Source: Planctomycetota bacterium
GTDB lineage: Bacteria; Planctomycetota; Phycisphaerae; Sedimentisphaerales; Anaerobacaceae
NCBI GenBank assembly: GCA_019456145.1
Contig: VRUL01000016.1
Location: forward strand, 59,679-123,678
Reading direction: 5' to 3'
Length of the DNA: 64,000 nt
Below the pieces are notes generated by a model. That model was not told the origin of the DNA, ran no database searches, and worked only from the letters and a program-made list of their open reading frames with translations. This document shows, in pieces, positions 45,691-54,825 of this stretch. Position 1 is the first letter of the stretch, and the number at the start of each line of letters is the position of its first letter. The translations under genes were made by a program, and so were the position numbers.

Positions 45691-46836
45691 TTAGGGGACG
45701 ATCTTGATGGGAATATATGTTGCGTTGTTGATTTCTGAGAACTCGAAATACTGGCCGGTATAATCGACAATAACACCGAGATAGTAAGTTTGGCCCGCTG
45801 TCAGATTACTAGGAATCGTCAAGCTTTTCTTCATAGTGTAAACCGTATTTCTGTAAAAATCTCTGGTGTGGGAGCTAAACCGTGAATCACAGGTTGTTAT
45901 ACAATTATTGGTCGAAATGTAATAGCCCACGGAGACGTTAGTCATGGCGTTAAGTCCGTTGTTTTCATAAGTAAACTGCACTTTGTAGGTTGAACCGGCC
46001 TCGACGTTGTAGCGTCTGATTGAGCCCTCAAAATTACCCGTACTACTTACGACGGTGCTGCCGTCACTGGTAAAAATCTGTGTCGGCCCGTGGTTGGTGT
46101 ACTCGCCGCTTGGGGAATTATATTTCCAGTGAGAGACTCCCACATCATCACTGAAGATGGCGCCGGTTGGACCATAAAGAAAAACCGAGCCGTTTCCGGC
46201 ATCTTCGCCCACGTATGTGCGAACTTTCCCGCAATTGGCATGAGGATAGTGTCTGTGGTCTCCCATGATGTTGTATGTATTACTAGTATGTGCCAGTCCG
46301 ATTGCATGTCCTACCTCGTGCACAGCCGCCTGTTCCCACATCTCGGCAGGGCCTCCATATACCAACATAAGGGACTGATTTTCCGAGTTGATTGCCCATG
46401 ATTTTGTTGGATCGTCGGGCCATGGTATCATACTGAACGCAACGTCACTTTCTCGCCATTCTGCTATACTGCCGTTCCATTTGATTTGACCCCAATGAAC
46501 CGCGCCCACCGGGTCAGTGGTAAACCATATTTCACTTTCACCATTATTAACCCCTACGCTCCCAAGATCCCAGATGGGCGTTAGATAAGTAAAGTCCCCT
46601 GGAGTTTCATTCCAGCGGCCTAAAACCTTGATCAATGCTGTTCTCTGTGGCGAACCCGGTGGAAAGCTGACGTTGGCCACCCGATATCTGATATTCTTGC
46701 TCGGCCAGACTATTTTATTATTACCGGGAAGCGAGATATAGTATGTATATCCCCGGGCATCCATTACATCTGCCAACTGCCCGAAAACCAGAGTTAATCC
46801 CACAATCAATTTCAAACTACGCCAAAAAGTATTCAT
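45691..46836 (-). CDS. secreted matrixin-type zinc metalloprotease with CARDB-like domain
   Basis: 381 residues with a signal peptide (about 1-27). The metzincin zinc site HEVGHAIGLAH is near residue 170, and the Met-turn follows in YNIMGDHRHY. The N-terminal part (IRYRVANVSFPPG, DVAFSMIPWP) is like matrixin propeptide/catalytic domains. The last 120 residues form a CARDB-like beta-sandwich (YNVEAGSTYKVQFTYENNGL, YYLGVIVDYTGQYFEFSEIN), an adhesion module. It follows a dockerin-tailed protein gene by 23 bp, and ATG is preceded by AGGAGA at 8 nt. Confidence 0.87.
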   Translation of the reverse strand: MNTFWRSLKLIVGLTLVFGQLADVMDARGYTYYISLPGNNKIVWPSKNIRYRVANVSFPPGSPQRTALIKVLGRWNETPGDFTYLTPIWDLGSVGVNNGESEIWFTTDPVGAVHWGQIKWNGSIAEWRESDVAFSMIPWPDDPTKSWAINSENQSLMLVYGGPAEMWEQAAVHEVGHAIGLAHTSNTYNIMGDHRHYPHANCGKVRTYVGEDAGNGSVFLYGPTGAIFSDDVGVSHWKYNSPSGEYTNHGPTQIFTSDGSTVVSSTGNFEGSIRRYNVEAGSTYKVQFTYENNGLNAMTNVSVGYYISTNNCITTCDSRFSSHTRDFYRNTVYTMKKSLTIPSNLTAGQTYYLGVIVDYTGQYFEFSEINNATYIPIKIVP

Positions 46837-46859
46837 AATGAATCTCCTGATTCAATTAG

Positions 46860-48107
46860 CTATTCAATACATATAGGAAACAGTGGCAAACCAGGTTCGG
46901 CTACTTTGAGCCAATTTTTACCCACCACCTCAGCAACATCATAGAAGTTAACCTGGCAATCCGGCTTACCCTTTGGCCCGGATACATCACCGGCCATCGC
47001 CCCATACTTTAAGATAGAAACCTCACAGGGATTCGCAGGTAGTACCGGGTTGAAGCGGGTCAGCAGTAACATCTCATGCTCCAGTCTTTCTGCCTCCATT
47101 ATTTCATCTTTTTCATCAGGCTCAAGCATGTCCAGCCAGGGACGCGAATATGCCGCTGGATCCTCAGTGGTAATAATAGGCCTGGTAACGGGAAAAGGTC
47201 TCGCCGTAAAAGCTTGACTTACATCAGCACTGGCCACCTGAATGCCGCAAGACTCGGGAGGAACCGTCCCACATTCGGCCAGTACTATTTGAGTTAAGTA
47301 AGGTTCGAAAGCATCTTCGGTAAAATGCGAACCTAGGGTAATACCGGATTCCGGGACGTCATTGGCGCCGGGCAAATCAAACTCATTATCTTCATCTACC
47401 GTTACTTTTTTCAGTATGAATTCACCCATATCATGGGTATTGATTTGCTCAAATGAATGAAACGGCCCCAATGTCACATAACTCGGTGCTGCACCGCCAC
47501 CGGGAACATTTATGACTTCCAAACCTAATTCATTGTAAATCTTATATACTTTTCTTACATTCGGGTCGCAGGGGTCACTGAGGATTCGCAATCGACTGCC
47601 AAACCAATGAACAAGCGGACAGGATTCTTCCGTATTTCCTTTAACAAAAAGAAAATCCCTGTCATTAACATCAAAAAGAGGAATGTTACTTACCATCAGG
47701 TATTCTGAAGTATCGTCCTGCGATTGCCCTCCCAGAAAACGCAACGTTACGTTGCTGTCGGGAGGACCTCCGGGAGAGGCCTGAGGAGCCATGCCTTTAT
47801 AGATTTCTTCGATTTGATACGTCACAAATGTATGGGGAATATTTGTACCGTCTTCGTATAGCGGGTTGCCGTTTGGGTCAAAAAGAGGGGCACCGGTCTT
47901 TGGATCCAACAGTTGCACCGCTTCGGAATTTCTGTACGCAATATTAGTAACCTGCCCTTTGAAAATAAAGTCGGAATCGCTCACAAACTCCCGAATGTCA
48001 ATATCCGGGTCAACATGCGCCAGGGCAGGTGGGCAAACAAACAAAGCAAATGCAATAAGCCCTATGATATATGCGAAATAACAACAAATATCTTTTTTGT
48101 TGAACAT
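46860..48107 (-). CDS. secreted protein with dockerin-like C-terminus
   Basis: 415 residues from ATG 48107, chosen since AGGAGG lies 8 nt upstream (a TTG at 48113 is too close to it). A signal peptide ends near ALAH. The main domain starts DPDIDIREFVSDSDFIFKGQ, similar in style to proteins annotated only as hypothetical secreted. The C-terminus GDVSGPKGKPDCQVNFYDVA ends in a dockerin-like half repeat. First gene of a two-gene operon with the metzincin protease; it may be its partner or substrate. The function is not recognised. Confidence 0.7.
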   Translation of the reverse strand: MFNKKDICCYFAYIIGLIAFALFVCPPALAHVDPDIDIREFVSDSDFIFKGQVTNIAYRNSEAVQLLDPKTGAPLFDPNGNPLYEDGTNIPHTFVTYQIEEIYKGMAPQASPGGPPDSNVTLRFLGGQSQDDTSEYLMVSNIPLFDVNDRDFLFVKGNTEESCPLVHWFGSRLRILSDPCDPNVRKVYKIYNELGLEVINVPGGGAAPSYVTLGPFHSFEQINTHDMGEFILKKVTVDEDNEFDLPGANDVPESGITLGSHFTEDAFEPYLTQIVLAECGTVPPESCGIQVASADVSQAFTARPFPVTRPIITTEDPAAYSRPWLDMLEPDEKDEIMEAERLEHEMLLLTRFNPVLPANPCEVSILKYGAMAGDVSGPKGKPDCQVNFYDVAEVVGKNWLKVAEPGLPLFPICIE

Positions 48108-48270
48108 TGGCAAGGCCTCCTAAATCAAACCAAGGTATCACTTGTACAACTTATCAGACTATATCAGTCATATCACTAAATGTCAACATATATTTTAAAA
48201 TTTTATTTATGATTTGGGCATTGAAACCTCTATGATTGTAGTACTCGTTTACTACAACCAAAAGCCCAAA

Positions 48271-48374
48271 TAGCTCATAAAATCACAAAATTTGCAAATC
48301 TATAAGATTAATGATATAAAAGACTTAGAAGATTCTTAGAAAATGATGAACATTTTGGACATACAATTGATACT
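48271..48374 (-). repeat. about 100-bp upstream element, copy B
   Basis: Second copy of the element at 45464-45566; shared blocks include TAGCTCATAAAATCACAAAA, TTGCAAATC-TATAAGATT and GACATACAATTG. It begins 164 bp before the start of the dockerin-tailed gene, in a 330-bp gap without genes. A short inverted repeat GTAGTAcTCG...actaC (48237-48256) lies next to it. Confidence 0.65.
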
Positions 48375-48437
48375 GGATTGAATGGCCACTATAAGTTCTA
48401 TAGCTGCCGCCAACCAGCTTTGATCTGTAGAATAATG

Positions 48438-50216
48438 TTATGCGCTAATTTCGTGTGCCATGTTAGCGCCTTTAGGTATTCTGATTTCCTCGACAAGGGC
48501 CTGCACACGTTCGGGAGGCGGTGCCGTAAAAGAGGAAACAAACAAAGCGATAACAAAGTTTATAACCATCCCCAGGGTACCAATACCTTCGGGTGAGATT
48601 CCAAAAAGCCATTTTTCCGGAACGTTGGCGGCGGGATTGATAAATTTGAAATAGATGATATAAGACGCCGTAAAAGTGATACCCGCCAGCATACCGGATA
48701 TTGCGCCCTCTTTGTTCATACGTTTGTAAAATATACCTAAGAAAATTGCGGGGAAAAATGAGGATGCTGCTAATCCGAAAGCAAAAGCAACGACCTGAGC
48801 TACAAATCCCGGCGGATAAACACCGAAAAAGCCGGCAAGGACGACAGCTACTCCTGCGGCAATTCTGGCGAAGAGCAGTTCCTGTTTTTCAGTAATAGTT
48901 GGAATGAAGATTTTTTTCATAAGGTCATGTGAGACTGACGTTGATATAACCAGGAGCAATCCGGCAGCGGTAGAAAGAGCCGCAGCTAAACCGCCCGCTG
49001 CTACGAGTCCGACTACCCAATTGGGTAGTCGGGCAATCTCCGGATTGGCTAATACCATGATGTCACAATCAACAAAGAGCTCATTGTCCGAGTCCGTGAG
49101 GTCATTGGTGATTAGGCGCTGGCCATGCGGTCCCGGGCCCGACTCGAATTTAGGCTTGCCCTTAAACGCAGTGCCGTAACGGTATTGAATTATGCCGTCA
49201 CCGTTCTTGTCCGCCCAGGCGATCAGGCCTGTCTTCTCCCAATTCTTAAACCATGAGGGGACATCAACATATTCTTTGTTATTTATCGTTTTTATAAGAT
49301 TAGTACGTGCGAATGCCGCGATCGCAGGGGCTGTAGTATACAGAATGGCGATAAAGACAAGGGCCCATCCCGCCGATAGCCGGGCATCTCTGACTTTGCG
49401 AACGGTGAAAAAACGAATAATAACATGTGGTAATCCAGCCGTGCCTACCATCAAGACCGCGGTAAAACAAAAAACATCCAGCTTGCTTTTCACACCGCTT
49501 GTGTATGCGGCAAATCCCAGTTCCTGATTCAGACTATCGAGCTTATCGAGCAGGTAAACACCTTCTCCCCCTGCGAGTTTACTTCCAAAACCAAGCTGTG
49601 GTATAAAATTGTTTGTCATCATAATGGAAATGAAAATCGCAGGAACTAAAAAGGCAAAAATAAGGACACAGTATTGAGCGACCTGGGTATAAGTGATCCC
49701 CTTCATTCCACCTAAGACTGCGTAGAAAAATACGATTCCTATACCGATTACTACGCCTGTACCAATGTTAACTTCAAGAAAACGAGAGAAGACAATACCC
49801 ACTCCACGCATCTGGCCGGCAATATAAGTAAACGAGACAAAAATAGCACAGCATATTGCCACCATACGTGCAAACTGGGAATAGTATCGTTCTCCGATAA
49901 AATCAGGGACCGTATATTTTCCGAACTTTCTTAAATAAGGCGCCAACAACAATGCCAGCAACACATACCCGCCCGTCCAGCCCATCAGGTAGATCGAGCC
50001 ATCTCTACCCATAAAGGAAATCAAGCCGGCCATCGATAAGAATGAGGCGGCCGACATCCAGTCTGCCGCGGTAGCCATTCCATTGGCCAAAGGAGAAACT
50101 CCCTGGCCAGCTACGTAAAATTCATTAGTAGATGATGCCCTTGACCATATGGCAACTGCAATGTAAATAATGAAGGAAAACGTAACGAAAATATAAGTCC
50201 AGGCCTGTATATCCAT
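48438..50216 (-). CDS. sodium:solute symporter, large subunit (VC_2705/ActP-like)
   Basis: 592 residues and about thirteen membrane segments. SSS-family signatures include EFYVAGQGVSPLANGMATAA, a GGMKGITYTQVAQY segment and GLAAALSTAAGLLLVIST. An insert with a calcium-loop-like DKNGDGIIQYRYG (about 345-360) lies in an external loop. The VC_2705 subfamily always pairs with a DUF4212 small subunit, which is the adjacent upstream gene (8-bp gap). It probably imports a monocarboxylate such as acetate or lactate using sodium. Confidence 0.92.
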   Translation of the reverse strand: MDIQAWTYIFVTFSFIIYIAVAIWSRASSTNEFYVAGQGVSPLANGMATAADWMSAASFLSMAGLISFMGRDGSIYLMGWTGGYVLLALLLAPYLRKFGKYTVPDFIGERYYSQFARMVAICCAIFVSFTYIAGQMRGVGIVFSRFLEVNIGTGVVIGIGIVFFYAVLGGMKGITYTQVAQYCVLIFAFLVPAIFISIMMTNNFIPQLGFGSKLAGGEGVYLLDKLDSLNQELGFAAYTSGVKSKLDVFCFTAVLMVGTAGLPHVIIRFFTVRKVRDARLSAGWALVFIAILYTTAPAIAAFARTNLIKTINNKEYVDVPSWFKNWEKTGLIAWADKNGDGIIQYRYGTAFKGKPKFESGPGPHGQRLITNDLTDSDNELFVDCDIMVLANPEIARLPNWVVGLVAAGGLAAALSTAAGLLLVISTSVSHDLMKKIFIPTITEKQELLFARIAAGVAVVLAGFFGVYPPGFVAQVVAFAFGLAASSFFPAIFLGIFYKRMNKEGAISGMLAGITFTASYIIYFKFINPAANVPEKWLFGISPEGIGTLGMVINFVIALFVSSFTAPPPERVQALVEEIRIPKGANMAHEISA

Positions 50217-50224
50217 AGATGTTC

Positions 50225-50497
50225 TTACTCCGGATCCTCATCCTCTTCGACGTTAAATTTTTTGTCCAAATTGTTCATTAGCCGGACATAAACGAAAATT
50301 AGGATGACAAAGACGAAAATCGAACCCTGTTGGGAAAACCAAAAGCCAAGTTTAAATCCACCGATTTGGATTTTGTCTAATACATCAACCAGAATAATAC
50401 TAAAACCGTAAGAAACAGTGAACCAGATACTCAACAAAACCGCAAGATATTGAAGGTTCTTTTTCCAATACTCTGTTTTCAAGTTTTTAGATGACAC
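50225..50497 (-). CDS. DUF4212 symporter small subunit
   Basis: 90 residues, GTG start with AAGGA upstream. Two membrane segments (about 16-38 and 48-70) and the family pattern YWKKNLQYLAVLLSIWFTVS, GGFKLGFWFSQQGSIFVFVI. It is the partner of the downstream sodium symporter. Confidence 0.92.
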   Translation of the reverse strand: MSSKNLKTEYWKKNLQYLAVLLSIWFTVSYGFSIILVDVLDKIQIGGFKLGFWFSQQGSIFVFVILIFVYVRLMNNLDKKFNVEEDEDPE

Positions 50498-50753
50498 AAT
50501 ATTCTTCCTTTGCTTAATATCAGGAATTCATTCTAATTTTACATGAAAATGCATCACAAATTCATTTCCGAATAATATTCAGGAAAAATCGATTATAGCC
50601 CAAACAACATCAACAATCCAATGTTTTCTTGGTTGTCTTGCCTCTGTAAAAAGCGAGGAAAATCCATACAACCCTACTACAACCCATTCTCAATTCTAAA
50701 TCCCCCCTTATTATCCCGACTGAAGTCTCCGTTCTTGCTTTCGCAAGCCCGAC
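50498..50753. other. intergenic stretch between divergent genes
   Basis: AT-rich gap between the symporter operon (minus) and the oxidoreductase operon (plus). No supported frame; it should contain both promoters. Confidence 0.4.
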
Positions 50754-50782
50754 TTGCATTTTCAGTGCAGGTCTGATATTAT
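50754..50782 (+). promoter_or_regulatory. sigma70-type promoter of the oxidoreductase operon
   Basis: TTGCAT (50754-50759) and TATTAT (50777-50782) with a 17-nt spacer, about 80 bp before the ATG at 50864. The leader contains a nine-codon frame starting at 50816 behind a G-rich site (ATGATGCTAAATAG...), possibly a leader peptide. Confidence 0.6.
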
Positions 50783-50863
50783 GGAGCAATTGAATTTGGA
50801 GGGGCCAGGCGGGAATGATGCTAAATAGAAAAGCCCGGCTATAATAGAGTTGGAGGTAACTGA

Positions 50864-52156
50864 ATGCACGAAAAAATACTAACGCGACGAACGTTTCTAA
50901 AGTCAGCCGCCGCTTCTCTGACTGTGCCATACGTAATCACTTCCTCGGCCCTCGGCGCAGGACCAAAGCCGCCCGCAAGCGAGCGTATCGTCATGGGATG
51001 TATCGGATTGGGAGGCCAGGGAACCGCAGGAATGGGCTGGCGAAGCGCAGGGCCGGAAGTACCAAATACAAGTTGGGTCCCGAAAGGGGGCTTCATGGCA
51101 CGGGGAGTACACGTCGTGGCTGTTTGCGATGTCAACAAGAACAACCTAAAACGGGCAAAGTTCATTGTCGACCAGGAATACGGCAACAATGACTGTACAC
51201 CATACAAGCATTATCAGGAACTTCTCGCAAGACAGGACATTGACATTATCATCTGCGCCACCGGCGACCGATGGCATACGCCGATTTCGATTGCCGCCGC
51301 CAAAGCCGGCAAGGACGTCTATTGTGAAAAGCCGATTTCGCTAACGGTCTATGAGGCAAGAGAGCTTGCACGCGCCTTCAAACGATATGGACGAATATTC
51401 CAGACCGGTACCCAGCAGCGTTCGGCACGGGAATTTCGCTTTGCCTGCGAGCTGGTGCGCAACGGGTACATCGGCGAACTCAAACACGTCACGGTAAATG
51501 TAGGCGGACCGCCCAGCGTATGCAATCTACCGGCGCAAGGTTCTCCGCCCGACTGGCTCGATTATGATATCTGGCTGGGACAGGCCCCTTGGAGGCCTTT
51601 CCATCCTCGCATTCTGGGCTGGATGGCTTGGCGCGATTACTCCGGCGGGGAAATGACAAACTGGGGTGCACACCATTTCGACGTTGCGCAGTGGGGCACG
51701 GGCTTTGAAGACAGCGGCCCGGTTGAAATTATTCCTCCCGACGGAAAAGATTTTAAGGTTCTCACCTACAAGTACCCCAACGGCGTGACAATGACACGCA
51801 ACAGCACATGTAATGGCGTCAAGTTTGAGGGGACTAAGGGATGGGTCGAGGTCAATCGGGGTTACCTAAGGACAAATCCTGATAGCTTGCTGCGCCAGAA
51901 AATCGGCCCCAATGAAATCCATCTGCACCTCAGCAATGACCATCACAATGATTTTCTAAATGCGGTGCGCAATCGTACCCGTCCCGCCTGCGACGCCGAC
52001 ATAGGTTACCGCTCGATAAGCGTTTGTCACCTCGGCAACATTGCGTATTGGCTCAAACGGCCGTTGAAGTGGGACCCGGCCAATGAAAAGTTCAAAAACG
52101 ATCCCGAAGCAGACCGTACGCTTTGGCGCCAAATGAGAAGTCCATACACAATATGA
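50864..52156 (+). CDS. Tat-exported Gfo/Idh/MocA-family oxidoreductase
   Basis: 430 residues. A Tat signal LTRRTFLKSAAASLTVPYV is followed by the Rossmann motif GCIGLGGQGTAG (about residue 45) and the family motif EKPISL after VYCEK, which carries the catalytic Lys. C-terminal beta-sheet domain with GWMAWRDYSGGEMTNWGAHH, the usual His-containing segment. These enzymes oxidise or reduce sugar hydroxyls with NAD(P); exported forms are common in Planctomycetota, often next to DUF1080 or HEAT genes. GGAGG precedes ATG. It forms an operon with the HEAT protein, 50 bp downstream. Confidence 0.92.
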   Translation: MHEKILTRRTFLKSAAASLTVPYVITSSALGAGPKPPASERIVMGCIGLGGQGTAGMGWRSAGPEVPNTSWVPKGGFMARGVHVVAVCDVNKNNLKRAKFIVDQEYGNNDCTPYKHYQELLARQDIDIIICATGDRWHTPISIAAAKAGKDVYCEKPISLTVYEARELARAFKRYGRIFQTGTQQRSAREFRFACELVRNGYIGELKHVTVNVGGPPSVCNLPAQGSPPDWLDYDIWLGQAPWRPFHPRILGWMAWRDYSGGEMTNWGAHHFDVAQWGTGFEDSGPVEIIPPDGKDFKVLTYKYPNGVTMTRNSTCNGVKFEGTKGWVEVNRGYLRTNPDSLLRQKIGPNEIHLHLSNDHHNDFLNAVRNRTRPACDADIGYRSISVCHLGNIAYWLKRPLKWDPANEKFKNDPEADRTLWRQMRSPYTI

Positions 52157-52205
52157 AAAGAAATGTGACGGCTAAGTCGCCGGACAGTATATTCAGGATT
52201 CGATT

Positions 52206-54695
52206 ATGAAATATAACAAAGCAGTAAAAATCATTGCGGTTCTTTGTGTCCTCGCAGGCAGCACCGCCGATGCGATAACGGTCGACGAGGCAATAGAAAA
52301 ACTAATGACGCACAAGTTCGGCCAAAACAACCAAGTCCTCAACTACCTCCGCGAATCGGCGCTCCGTTCACATGCCGATCCCGCCTTGAGAAAAAAGCTA
52401 AACGAAGGCCTGGCCCTCATCCTCGAAAGTGACGCCCCCTATGATGCCAAACAATTTGCCTCTCGACAACTGGCCCTGACAGCCACCTCCGAGCACATAC
52501 CAGTTTTGGCAAAGCATCTTACCGACGAGAAAATGGGCCACATGGCTCTCTACGTCCTGACCCATATAGACAGTCCCCAGGTCGACAAGGCCCTTCTTAA
52601 AGCCCTCGATAAAGCCGCCGGCCGGCCGAAGCTCGGAATTATAAACATGCTCGGCAATCGACGATGTCCCGCTGCCGTGACGCCTTTGCACAAACTTGTC
52701 GGCTCACCCGATACACAATTAGCCGCCGGGGCAATCAAGGCCCTTGGACGCATCGGCACCGACCCAGCCCGAAGCATTCTACAAAAAGCACTGGCTACCG
52801 GCAATCATCCCGCCGGCGATGTCCTGCCTGAGGCGTGCTTGCAATGTGCCGACAGGCTTCTTGAAAAAAGTCAGAAAGATAAGGCGGCCCGCTTATATGA
52901 GGCGGTCTTCAATTCCCCTTCGCCCGCCCACATTCGCGCTGCGGCTTTGAAAGGTCTCACCGACGTCCTGGGCGATCAGGCAGGCCCATTTATTGACCAG
53001 TCCTTGAAAAGTGATAAGAAAGACCTCTACGGTATGGCTGTAGTTATCGTCAGGAGCGTACCCGAAAAAAAGACCGCCGAAACTATGGCTGCTGTCCTTC
53101 GCGATTTGCGCCCGGATGTACAGGTCTTGTTAATCAAGGCGCTGGCCGAACGTAACGACCGCGCTGCGCTAAATATCATCAAAGATATATGTCAAAGCGA
53201 TAGCGTTGCCGTTCGCTGCGCCGCCCTCAGTGCCCTGGGTAAAATCGGAGACCAATCCGCTATTGCCCTGCTGATCAATCATGCCGCCCGGGACCTCGAC
53301 CGGGAACGAACTGCTGCACTTCAGAGCTTGGCGGCATTGACCGGCCAAAACATCAATCCCGTCCTAACAAGGATATTACCGGCAAGTTCAAACCCATGGA
53401 AAGCAGTAATATGCCGCGCATTGCTCCAGCGAAATGCTGTCGAAGCCGCCCCTGCGTTGGTCAAAGCTGCACGAAATGATGATCCTTCCGTACGCACCGA
53501 AGCCCTTAAGGCACTGCGCAGCCTGGCCTCTAAAAGCGAAATACCATCAATGGTTGATTTAATCTTTGTTGTTGCCCCGGAACAGGCTGATCAAGTCGGC
53601 AGGGCGTTGGCCGCTGTGGCGCATCGAAATTCCGTCCACAAAATGTGTACCGAAAACATTCTGTCAAAGCTGAATCAGGCCCAAAATGATGAGCAGCGGG
53701 TAGCTCTGCTAATGACACTGGGCGGACTCGGCCACGACCTGGCCCTGCCGGTTCTACGCAGCGCTCTAAATGATAACAGTAGCCAAATACGCTATGCCGC
53801 GATAAAGGCCCTCAGCGCCTGGCCCAATGCCGATGCAGCCGAGGATCTGCTTAAGGTCGTTCGGGCAACGGCCAACCCAACACATCGCGTCCTGGCCTTG
53901 CGCGGTTATATCGATTTGATCGATGCCGCCGCCCTAACAACCCCTCAAAAGCTTCAATGCTATCTCCAGGCGATGCAGTTGGCCCACCACGATGCTCAGA
54001 GAAAAAAGGTGCTTTCCGTACTCGCCGCCCTCGACACGCCCGAAGCGTTTCGCATGGCGATGTCCCTGCTGGACAATCCATCACTCAAAAATGAGGCCGC
54101 GCTCGCGGCTTGTGTGATTGCTCAGAAGATTTACACCTCCGAAGGTCGTCAAATAAAAGCGGATATGGAAAAAATTGCCCAGGCCGACGTCGCCGATTCG
54201 ACTAAACAGCAGGCACAGCAAATACTACGAAACATAAGTAAGGTGAAATTTTATGTTATGGACTGGGAAGTGTCCGGGCCCTATACCCGCAAGGGCAGTA
54301 ACTTTAGCGCCCTGTTTGACATACCCTTTGCCCCCGAAATCGATTCCGGCAAAGACGCGAAATGGCGGAAGATGCCAACCGGCCAGGACCCGGCCCAGCC
54401 CTGGTACCTCGATCTCCTAAAGGCTCTCAACGGCGGCCATCAAAGGGTAGCATACCTGCGAACCGAGTTGCAATGGCCCAGCGACCAGCAGGTAAAGCTC
54501 TGGATTGGTAGTGACGATGGCAACAAGGTATGGGTCAACGGCAAATTAGTCAATGCCAACAATATTGCACGCGGTTTTACGCCTGACCAGGACAGCGCGA
54601 AAGTCACCCTCAAAAAGGGCAGCAATACTATTATGATGAAGATTACACAGAACAATTTACCCTGGGGCGCTTCACTTCGAATAGAGGAACCATAA
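52206..54695 (+). CDS. exported HEAT-repeat protein with C-terminal beta-sandwich
   Basis: 829 residues, signal peptide about 1-23. Residues about 25-670 are a solenoid of HEAT repeats of roughly 31 residues (PSVRTEALKALRSLA, VAVRCAALSALGKIGD, SQIRYAAIKALSAWP). The last 150 residues form a beta-sandwich (MDWEVSGPYTRKG, KLWIGSDDGNKVWVNGK, GSNTIMMKITQNN) similar to PA14/galactose-binding modules found in planctomycetal cytochrome and sulfatase partners. It probably scaffolds or tethers the upstream oxidoreductase or a substrate at the cell surface. Confidence 0.8.
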   Translation: MKYNKAVKIIAVLCVLAGSTADAITVDEAIEKLMTHKFGQNNQVLNYLRESALRSHADPALRKKLNEGLALILESDAPYDAKQFASRQLALTATSEHIPVLAKHLTDEKMGHMALYVLTHIDSPQVDKALLKALDKAAGRPKLGIINMLGNRRCPAAVTPLHKLVGSPDTQLAAGAIKALGRIGTDPARSILQKALATGNHPAGDVLPEACLQCADRLLEKSQKDKAARLYEAVFNSPSPAHIRAAALKGLTDVLGDQAGPFIDQSLKSDKKDLYGMAVVIVRSVPEKKTAETMAAVLRDLRPDVQVLLIKALAERNDRAALNIIKDICQSDSVAVRCAALSALGKIGDQSAIALLINHAARDLDRERTAALQSLAALTGQNINPVLTRILPASSNPWKAVICRALLQRNAVEAAPALVKAARNDDPSVRTEALKALRSLASKSEIPSMVDLIFVVAPEQADQVGRALAAVAHRNSVHKMCTENILSKLNQAQNDEQRVALLMTLGGLGHDLALPVLRSALNDNSSQIRYAAIKALSAWPNADAAEDLLKVVRATANPTHRVLALRGYIDLIDAAALTTPQKLQCYLQAMQLAHHDAQRKKVLSVLAALDTPEAFRMAMSLLDNPSLKNEAALAACVIAQKIYTSEGRQIKADMEKIAQADVADSTKQQAQQILRNISKVKFYVMDWEVSGPYTRKGSNFSALFDIPFAPEIDSGKDAKWRKMPTGQDPAQPWYLDLLKALNGGHQRVAYLRTELQWPSDQQVKLWIGSDDGNKVWVNGKLVNANNIARGFTPDQDSAKVTLKKGSNTIMMKITQNNLPWGASLRIEEP

Positions 54696-54709
54696 CCGCC
54701 TACCGCCTG

Positions 54710-54732
54710 TCCCTGCATGCATTAGGCAGGGA
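54710..54732. repeat. 7-bp perfect hairpin after the HEAT gene
   Basis: TCCCTGC and GCAGGGA pair around a nine-base loop, 14 nt after the stop codon. No T-run follows. Probably a 3'-end stem. Confidence 0.4.
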
Positions 54733-54770
54733 TCCAGCATATGTATCTGATTGGGGGGACAGGAATCCAT

Positions 54771-54810
54771 TTTGTTGTCATTGCCAGAAGCAAAGCGATG
54801 AGGCAATCCC
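54771..54810. repeat. GTCATTGC...GCAAT-type intergenic repeat
   Basis: TTGTCATTGCC, AGAAGCAAAGCGATGA, GGCAATCCC in order: a degenerate member of the widespread TGTCATTGCGAG/AAGCAATC short repeat found between genes in many bacteria. ATTGCC/GGCAAT forms the stem. Confidence 0.5.
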
Positions 54811-54825
54811 AATTATCATTTATCC

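Noticed and set aside
50610..50930. Minus-strand frame opposite the oxidoreductase promoter
   Set aside because: Overlaps a well-formed promoter and the Tat signal of a well-supported gene; no family resemblance.
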